Positions 17,901 to 22,334 of a stretch of DNA of 23,745 nucleotides are shown here, in pieces. Position 1 is the stretch's first letter. Each line of letters opens with the position of its first letter. A program made the position numbers and the translations under genes. Source of the stretch: a virus; the IMG/VR virus record IMGVR_UViG_3300031759_001047, positions 1 to 23,745 of that record, one strand, 5' to 3'. The notes under the pieces were generated by a model. That model worked only from the letters and a program-made list of their open reading frames with translations, was not told the origin of the DNA and searched no databases.

Positions 17901-19951
17901 TTGAACAGCATTTGGAAAGCGTTCGGCGTCGTCTTGCGGCGAGTGGACGTAAGGAGACTGATATTAAGTTCAAACTTTACGCGCGGGATAAAGGGACGCT
18001 TGCGAATAATGATTTGTATGAAAAGTTGGATGAGTTCAAATCTGGCATGCGTTTGAAGGATAGTGAGTATCAGAAGCAGATTGGGATGCTTGGGTATAAT
18101 GCGTGTATGTTGGGGAACTTGTCTTCGGGGATTATGGAAATGCAGCAGGGTCCGATTATTACTGCGGCGAGTTTGATGGCTCATGGTGGGAGTTTGAAGG
18201 ATGCGTTTTTGGTTCCGACGCAAGTGGTGAAGTATGCGTATCAGTCTGCGATGAAGCGGTTAGTGAGAGGGGATCAGACTAGCGTTTGGGATAATCCTGA
18301 AGAGCGTGCATTCATTCGTGATGCGGTGAATAAGAATAGGCTGGCACAGAGATTGCATCATGATATTGATCAAACGAGCACGGATCGTGTGATGGAGCAG
18401 TATCGAAATCTTGATGGGTTTGAGGATCAGACGACGAAGGATAAGATTAAATCTGTTGGACAGCATGTGTTCAATGGGTTGAATAATATGTATGGAGCGA
18501 TGAATCGTTTCAACATGGAGGTGTCGTTGATCTCGCATTATAGACTGTTGAGGAAATTGCAGTATGGGAACGTGCCGACGATGACTGCGGAGCAGATGCA
18601 GACGAACGGGCATCCGCAGTTTACTAAACGCCAGTTTGCCGAACTTTCCAACAAGGTAATGATGGCCAGTGACATGGCGAATGGTACGTTGCAGAGGTTG
18701 GGAAGACCTGAGTTTTTCAATACGAAATCAGAGATGCTGCGGAATGCAGCGAGTACGTATTGGAGTTTGCAGAGTTTTGTGAATGCGCAGGTCGCGAATC
18801 AGTTACTCTATATGAGTAAGGCGTTGAACGCGAAGGGGATTTACTCGAGGTCGGAGAGTATCGCAGCGAGAAAAGCGATGGCGACGTTGCTTGGAATGCA
18901 ATTTCTCGCGATGGGAACGGCAGGATTTACTTTGTGGCCTAGTGCGAACAAGGCAATTAAACTCGCGACTGGGTTTGATCCGGAGGAAGAAATGCGTGAT
19001 GCGTTTTTGTCGAATAAGAATTGGAGTGACAGTGACCGTCAATTCATGGCAGATTTTGCTGCGAATGGATTAGCGACTGCGGCAGGTGTTCCGATTGATT
19101 ATGGAACTCGTTTGAGCGTACAGGGTTTAGGTCCAATGAGTCCGTATGCTGGGTTTGATGCGAAACAACTTGGTGGGCCGGTCATCGGTTTGGTCACGCA
19201 GGCGATGAGTGATTTGAAGAAGGTGCAGGAAGGAACGTTGGGTATTGGCGAAGCTGTTACACTCAATATGCTGCCTGTTGGACTTCGTCGTGGTTTGCGC
19301 ATGGAGATGTTCGATCATGGTGATATCTATGATGGAAATAAGAAGTTCATGTTCACACCAACCGCAGTTGAACGTGTTGGTATGTGGACTGGATTTAACA
19401 CTGTCCGTGCGCGTAAGGAAATGGAAGCGCGGATGAAGAGTACGGAGGCGATTGACGCTGGTGCGAGGTTGAAGATGACACGTGCAAATGCGGTGATTGA
19501 TGCGCAAGCGAGTGGGAATTTGCCCGAGGCCATGCGGATCATGCGGCAGACGGCGACTGACTTTCAAGAGAAGGTTCCAGCCTTTGCAAAGTATGTCGCA
19601 GAGTTGAAGGTGTCGAAAGATATGGGACAACTCGTACGCGAGGGAAGTGGTCCAGAAGCTGATCGAGTCGCACGTTTGTATCAGACTTTGAATCCACCGC
19701 AGGAGATGTTACGGAAAGCAAAAACTGATAACTACATGCAACAACTTGGTGTACCAGTGGTTCCAAACTTCCAAGCCTACCGACATGCGGCAGCGTTTGA
19801 CTCGATAATGCAAAACAACCCCGGAATTACTTCCGGAGCTGCGTCTAAGATGTTGTCCGATCCAATGCGGCGCGGAACGATATATGGAGCACTTGATCCT
19901 AACTCTGCAACTGAAGCATTTCAGTCGAATTTCCCATCAGTAGCTTGGTGA
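11945..19951 (+). CDS. Giant virion protein with zincin (HELGH) metallopeptidase motif (2668 aa)
   Basis: One third of the window is this single reading frame. After a polar start, residues about 125-170 form a glycine-zipper, membrane-active-looking segment with repeated GSVIGGIA units. Residues 721-725 are HELGH in a typical zincin setting (hydrophobic before, HVLID after). Glu811, in YYETFAQTFHGY, is a candidate third zinc ligand. The region after about 1150 is long, charged and helical. Residues about 2050-2360 are helix-rich with an MNRFNMEV segment, reminiscent of the conserved C-terminal regions of large phage polyvalent proteins. No T7/N4-type RNA polymerase motifs and no lytic transglycosylase motif are recognised. 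The likeliest role is an ejection protein delivered with the DNA and acting on host proteins or the cell envelope. It contains TTAA copy 4 and ends 53 bases into a convergent - strand gene. Confidence 0.85.
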   Translation: MDTYQDFLKQNPVDEFNSPRQIQQDFVDNIRKADPRFSDLTEGQTGQVLAQLTGEQGFNRFSAGALNRGFDWLGDKFTNTLNELPVGGGLTASQYAGEGAQGFAQIFGAGEDTQQAFKSGGEQLPTIIGMLGLGGVGSVIGGIAGAIGGIGSVIGGIASAGMTGLMGATMYGQGVGSAYEQGATGLAPTAVGATSLATLAIPMVFSRAIADVAGTAALKLTASGALKDLTAEAVKDGVKFSGSEAVNLITGNPAVSTLRRSALKTVQESIAMSTASALSISSAVAGQLIINPKKFVEDQLTSKQFWIPTLIGETFNGVGGVMMGRMREPVKSYKTLTEEQAALKAKLHGSEQASAEEGAKSLVGILPDKTAGTEPSLTVPLDETMYPESIYSSKIKKQLGIPAGPESDQALLSHYSAIRQANAEAIVAETNKASTDTPESPAVKDRVINTPDEAYAAIADVMAAHDPSSDQLNMLGMAVQHLQEAMESTHPEVSTDEAFMHAVEEIHARAYDPNVQNYEHIVTTDDGNHIAFHNPGTKEVGTFVQVMRTGEDGKVHPVGKQFIENVPGTATILRLHDVLQLAKLDAPALKPALDKHFGVDVTPKELEVFHRVFQRTAQAEAEMPYGVSFHEDYHAQDPRRAAGIAEMLHRTGMQKALVALKQKLRFTASSACLDPKALDNATFDYFGAKNIAAHSLVENTNGELVHVISRNNTYGPDVDIHELGHVLHVLIDSGGYGKEMKAEVDKWLGDIVNPDSEWNKGKERGKQRAEDVKHAAETGATIASKVQAGTKRAQGLPDTEEIRQHYLSYYETFAQTFHGYMMSAGNKFSDFMAKHFPTLHGFFSEYAKAFKTGGPLNRYSPGYSVGKSILKTYLDAHYDATEAPAKRLHALMDATPGMSSRVAEALVHEWFQAKGVGIRDALETTVKQLKETGEGVSDSSVIDLLSSIGRVNGETNMFSPMEGYDGQLNSKAFILAPWISHLVGETHLGWDKMLSAAKELAAKTGKPFKSEKWFNSHTLATELGFKPGTPRHAEAQSYLNGRCFIMKNIERLQRVVDVILNPAETERYTQADVLKQIYKLDGVLRDWYLGRLDYQKGKPMYEPTWDKLSSSVEAGRQHTIELPEREAAFVEKSHKSWFPDLTDALMKRVKNTAKPPKSHLDIDGNFDFETKQRESGTKRPELKSFSSEQEARDYVDSIQNSSKYAMVELSTEHYTKRTVAKTREEKLVAQGKYKLTDAWRIVAKDTTNRLRLASEDSTWRASKQAFEAAAFEQAPEHVQESQSELESIAAPRPQPTKEKRVVAQLSPESAKQFWAELEKTGAPALHKLRDIVPNHVEKALQDILAGTDQPHTNVNEFATLKKHFLGMLEWRKANPGIFNDLLHEHGVDLLPTQNGLITMVKAYVNSLHTFTPDLNAKQIQSEHLRNLSKMIAFGEDVANASNKPSAAYDPDTVTNFYKSLTNYVKDLQSQYLNESAADTGRGMIPQVTPSEQGRQAGTTAFATPLSNPTVQANVAAVLNTQEGNLGRPHDVAHERSAIGKIFGAVLGKPLSVAQKIHSAIGQGPLQRAVQDPNFYWASKAFYDETVNVSGNTTGALKHLHCAGKLVSQLELIPPDERANLKPEEIAHLEALPKIFKLDEGDSMDPNRTVRTMLANPRLRDIFNRIGLLENQGSDFYENIINKPLDPNDEISVSAYAYKKELSNPKEAALMEECLKRFYASHKYSVQVQTVQSMRNFIASHATSLISRPEFGNSAEKAMDFATRFNAASTPDRLQLLVKELNKTPREMTNAQQAKMTEEEFHQSQSTTMTLDDAERLLKPYMEAEQGVLKQNQMLLHNSFYTSEVRYGAWHVRVVFKEDGRMPASKTERMGYYGFNSLEEAQKFAAEQRVLGNTSGTPWDFGRAKRNYREINGTYEDALNDVTKTTRVMLELFLEGKGLDEETLNTVSNAIGDLPDKVTMQNEAVKINSLTARKRSFTKGREELDRFEQHLESVRRRLAASGRKETDIKFKLYARDKGTLANNDLYEKLDEFKSGMRLKDSEYQKQIGMLGYNACMLGNLSSGIMEMQQGPIITAASLMAHGGSLKDAFLVPTQVVKYAYQSAMKRLVRGDQTSVWDNPEERAFIRDAVNKNRLAQRLHHDIDQTSTDRVMEQYRNLDGFEDQTTKDKIKSVGQHVFNGLNNMYGAMNRFNMEVSLISHYRLLRKLQYGNVPTMTAEQMQTNGHPQFTKRQFAELSNKVMMASDMANGTLQRLGRPEFFNTKSEMLRNAASTYWSLQSFVNAQVANQLLYMSKALNAKGIYSRSESIAARKAMATLLGMQFLAMGTAGFTLWPSANKAIKLATGFDPEEEMRDAFLSNKNWSDSDRQFMADFAANGLATAAGVPIDYGTRLSVQGLGPMSPYAGFDAKQLGGPVIGLVTQAMSDLKKVQEGTLGIGEAVTLNMLPVGLRRGLRMEMFDHGDIYDGNKKFMFTPTAVERVGMWTGFNTVRARKEMEARMKSTEAIDAGARLKMTRANAVIDAQASGNLPEAMRIMRQTATDFQEKVPAFAKYVAELKVSKDMGQLVREGSGPEADRVARLYQTLNPPQEMLRKAKTDNYMQQLGVPVVPNFQAYRHAAAFDSIMQNNPGITSGAASKMLSDPMRRGTIYGALDPNSATEAFQSNFPSVAW
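12351..12418 (+). repeat. 26-bp direct repeat, 42 bases apart, encoding a glycine zipper
   Basis: Identical 26-bp units at 12351-12376 and 12393-12418 encode repeated GSVIGGIA segments of the giant protein. The spacer also repeats part of the unit. They mark an internal duplication of the hydrophobic segment. Confidence 0.8.
17273..17288 (+). repeat. TTAA-N5-TTAA skew-switch element, copy 4 (inside giant gene)
   Basis: The sequence is GTTAAGGAGCTTAACA, codons 1777-1782 of the giant gene. G/C is 32/57 over 17101-17280 and 67/24 over 17341-17520 by hand count. Codon style changes sharply here within one continuous reading frame. Confidence 0.8.
19899..19951. other. Convergent overlap of two coding regions (53 bases)
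   Basis: The last 53 bases of the + strand giant gene are also the last 53 of the - strand ATPase gene, read on opposite strands. There is no room for a terminator between the converging transcription units, and no hairpin plus T-run is visible. Confidence 0.9.
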
Positions 19952-21083
19952 CGACATCTGTACGAACTAGATAATCAAGAGCTTTTTCAGTCTGCTCAAT
20001 ATCTCCGGACTCCCAGAGCGCCGAAATGATTTGCTTTTTCGAAAGCATTTTGTTCGGCGCTTCTTCGAGTCTAGAGTAAATGAGATATGCAAGTTCGGCG
20101 AGTGGGTTTTTACCTGCACCAGCTAGGACTTTGTTGAGATGAAGTTCGACCGCATCGAGCATGACAAGCGCATCTCGGAAAAGTGCTTCGGTGAGAAGGC
20201 CAGTCATATCGCTCGCGAGGTCAAGAAGCATTGCGCATTTGATGAGTTGTGTGTCTTTTGTGCGCAACCAGTTCTTGAACACATTCGTATGCGGCATCGC
20301 CATCTGTTTATACTTCTCGTTATACCAAGGGACGAAGAAGTTTTCACCGTCGCGTGAGAGTTTGTACTCGCAAGCGAAGGATTTGACTTTACGCAAGTGC
20401 GCAAGACATCGAACGTGAGCGTCGACTTGCTCTTGCGTTTCCTGTGGAAGTGCGACCGGGTTGCCGTGTCGCTTTCCCCAGACAAAGATACCACGGCGTG
20501 AGAAACCACCTGTGATGAGTTTTTCTTTGAGTAGCTGACCGGTTTGCTCGGGAGTCATACAAGCGAGCATTGTCACGTAAGGGGAGAAGATGATGTCGGT
20601 GCCTTTGTTTTTCGTGGCGACTTCATAAGCCTCTTGGTCATAAATGTCCGTAAAGAACGTAATGAGGCCAGAGGGATTACCACCCGCCGAGAGCATAGTA
20701 ACAATTTCATTTGCGAAAAATGAAAACTGCGAGACTTCGACTGGCATGATGCCGTGAATGAACTTGAGGTGACACTTTGATGCTTCATTGGTTTTTGACA
20801 TTAAGACAGAGATTTGCTGTAACGTGATGGATGGTGGCGCGATTGGAGTCTCAAGTTTCTGACACATCCGCCGCGCTTTGTTCATCGCAGTCGACTTTCC
20901 GTCGCCGGGTTCACCGACAAGCACAACATAAAGATTTGGATAGATTTTACAAACGTGTTGATCGAAAAAGACTTTACGCGACACGACCGCGGAGAGTACA
21001 CTCAACGCACTCCACGTATGAAAGAGTGGCGAGGCTTCTCCACCGGAAGTGTACAGCATGTAATCGTCGATGAAGTTATTCAT
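19899..21083 (-). CDS. DUF3987-like P-loop ATPase (putative replication helicase/ATPase)
   Basis: The 394-residue product has a clear Walker A, VGEPGDGKST (56-65). A hydrophobic strand ending in FFANEI (121-126, Glu125) is a candidate Walker B. GGFSRRGIFVWG (191-202) is a candidate arginine-finger/sensor segment. This order, with an N-terminal F/W-rich segment before the P-loop, is what I know from DUF3987 proteins, often found with phage replication genes. A helicase or primase-associated ATPase role is inferred; no primase catalytic motifs are seen. The C-terminal 100 residues look like a winged-helix domain (KKQIISALWESGDIEQTEKAL). The start overlaps the ligase gene's end by 8 bases, and the stop lies inside the end of the giant + strand gene. 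Confidence 0.75.
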   Translation of the reverse strand: MNNFIDDYMLYTSGGEASPLFHTWSALSVLSAVVSRKVFFDQHVCKIYPNLYVVLVGEPGDGKSTAMNKARRMCQKLETPIAPPSITLQQISVLMSKTNEASKCHLKFIHGIMPVEVSQFSFFANEIVTMLSAGGNPSGLITFFTDIYDQEAYEVATKNKGTDIIFSPYVTMLACMTPEQTGQLLKEKLITGGFSRRGIFVWGKRHGNPVALPQETQEQVDAHVRCLAHLRKVKSFACEYKLSRDGENFFVPWYNEKYKQMAMPHTNVFKNWLRTKDTQLIKCAMLLDLASDMTGLLTEALFRDALVMLDAVELHLNKVLAGAGKNPLAELAYLIYSRLEEAPNKMLSKKQIISALWESGDIEQTEKALDYLVRTDVVTKLLMGNSTEMLQLQS

Positions 21084-21918
21084 GTACGCAGGCGATGATG
21101 GGTTTTAGTGGAATTCCTGTGTCTGAAAGCATTTCATACTCTATATGTACGCGTTTACCCATAACACGCTCAGGGTTATGCCAGTAGTCGTAGCGTTGTT
21201 GCATAGTTAAACCACTGCCAGCAGTGAACAGTGCGCCATTGTCTGCGCGAAGTTCAAACGCGCCGAGAGTGTCCTTATCACCTTTCGTCTTACTATCCAC
21301 CATCGCGATAAGATCAGTAATCGTAGCATCCATATCTAAGCACTCCTTGCGTTTCTGCAAGCACCACCAACGGTTTTCCTTGTTACCGCACTGCGACTCG
21401 AGGCCATAGTGTGCCTCCGCATCCCGATACATCATTCCCTCAAAGCCATGGATATTTTTCCACTGGTTATACCAATGTTCAGCTTCGATCGGAGTAAAAA
21501 TTTCGTGCGTTTCAACGAACTGCACATACTCATTCCCTTCTAAACTCTGCCCCAGCCACCGCATAATCTCCGCACGCTTCCGAAACGGGACTCTCACAAT
21601 AACATCAAACACATGAAACTGTATCAACGTACTCTCCGCATGCACTCCCGAACGAACCACACTAATCCGCGAGTTGATCTCCTGCAAAGAAAATCCATGC
21701 CTATAAAACTCACCGTCAAGAAATACATTACCTAGTTTCGTTAAGGCGCTTAACGCGTGGTTGACTACTGCGTTCGTCCAGCGTTCGCCTTGGCGAGACT
21801 GGAAGTGAGGGGAGCGTGGGTCGTAGATTCCGCGAACGCCGTTGAGTTTGGGTTGGACGAAGCATGGGAAGGTGATGCGAGAGGGATTGTAGTGGAAGGC
21901 GAGCATTGGTTTGATCAT
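21076..21918 (-). CDS. ATP-dependent DNA ligase
   Basis: The 280-residue protein seals nicks using ATP. Motif I is KLNGVR with nucleophile Lys24. Motif III includes FLDGEF (67-71, Asp68/Glu70). Motif IV is FEGMMY (159-164, Glu160). Motif V is LQKRKE (187-192). A C-terminal OB-fold follows, with GAFELRADNG around 219-228. Length matches compact phage ligases without extra N-terminal domains. It overlaps the PLD-like gene's end as ATGA and the ATPase start by 8 bases, so the replication genes form one translationally coupled unit. TTAA copy 5 lies inside this gene in the antisense orientation; composition changes there from G-poor to G-rich on the + strand. Confidence 0.88.
   Translation of the reverse strand: MIKPMLAFHYNPSRITFPCFVQPKLNGVRGIYDPRSPHFQSRQGERWTNAVVNHALSALTKLGNVFLDGEFYRHGFSLQEINSRISVVRSGVHAESTLIQFHVFDVIVRVPFRKRAEIMRWLGQSLEGNEYVQFVETHEIFTPIEAEHWYNQWKNIHGFEGMMYRDAEAHYGLESQCGNKENRWWCLQKRKECLDMDATITDLIAMVDSKTKGDKDTLGAFELRADNGALFTAGSGLTMQQRYDYWHNPERVMGKRVHIEYEMLSDTGIPLKPIIACVHE
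21740..21755 (+). repeat. TTAA-N5-TTAA skew-switch element, copy 5 (antisense inside ligase gene)
   Basis: The sequence is GTTAAGGCGCTTAACG, in the same + strand orientation as the other copies although the gene is on the - strand. G/C is 25/61 over 21541-21720 and 53/18 over 21781-21900 by hand count, one of the sharpest switches in the window. Confidence 0.8.
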
Positions 21919-22334
21919 GGTGCTTTGTAGTTATTGGCCCAGAGTTCTGTGAAATATTCTTGAAGTGCTTTTGCTTGAGAGGGTGACACTTTGTACATGA
22001 GTTCGTGAAGAGTCATTGCGGTGGCGTTAGCAGAGCCGATGAAGACGTCGGGGATGGCAGAGTGTTTGGGATAGGCCAGCCAGAGTTTCATGTGGGTGGC
22101 GGTGACACGGCAGGAGAGTGCTGCGCGTGGTGGAATGCCTTCGACGTAGATTACGCGGCGGAGGTTTGTGACGTGAGGAGAGACGGAGTAGGTGACAACG
22201 TCGAGGTGATCGTAGCGACAGATTGCGTGGATGAAGTTGGTGGAGTCGTAGAAGCCATTGGGAAGCCAGCAATCTGTAAGATTGATGGGTGGTGGAGTGA
22301 CGATGTGATTGAGGGATGGGAAGTCGTGTTTCAT
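21915..22334 (-). CDS. PLD-like (HxK) nuclease, single half-domain
   Basis: The 139-residue product has a phospholipase D-superfamily signature: HMK at 81-83, Asp96, then FIGSAN at 98-103 (H-x-K ... G-S-x-N). In this superfamily the His and Lys carry out phosphodiester cleavage. One motif in a small protein suggests a nuclease that works as a dimer, as in Nuc-type enzymes. It lacks an obvious signal peptide, consistent with cytoplasmic DNA processing. It sits between polymerase and ligase genes with ATGA overlaps at both ends, suggesting a role in replication, recombination, repair or host DNA degradation. Confidence 0.65.
   Translation of the reverse strand: MKHDFPSLNHIVTPPPINLTDCWLPNGFYDSTNFIHAICRYDHLDVVTYSVSPHVTNLRRVIYVEGIPPRAALSCRVTATHMKLWLAYPKHSAIPDVFIGSANATAMTLHELMYKVSPSQAKALQEYFTELWANNYKAP

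Noticed and set aside
11945-19951. Idea that the giant protein is an N4-type virion RNA polymerase
   Set aside because: No T7-like RNA polymerase motifs were recognised; size and location alone are not enough.
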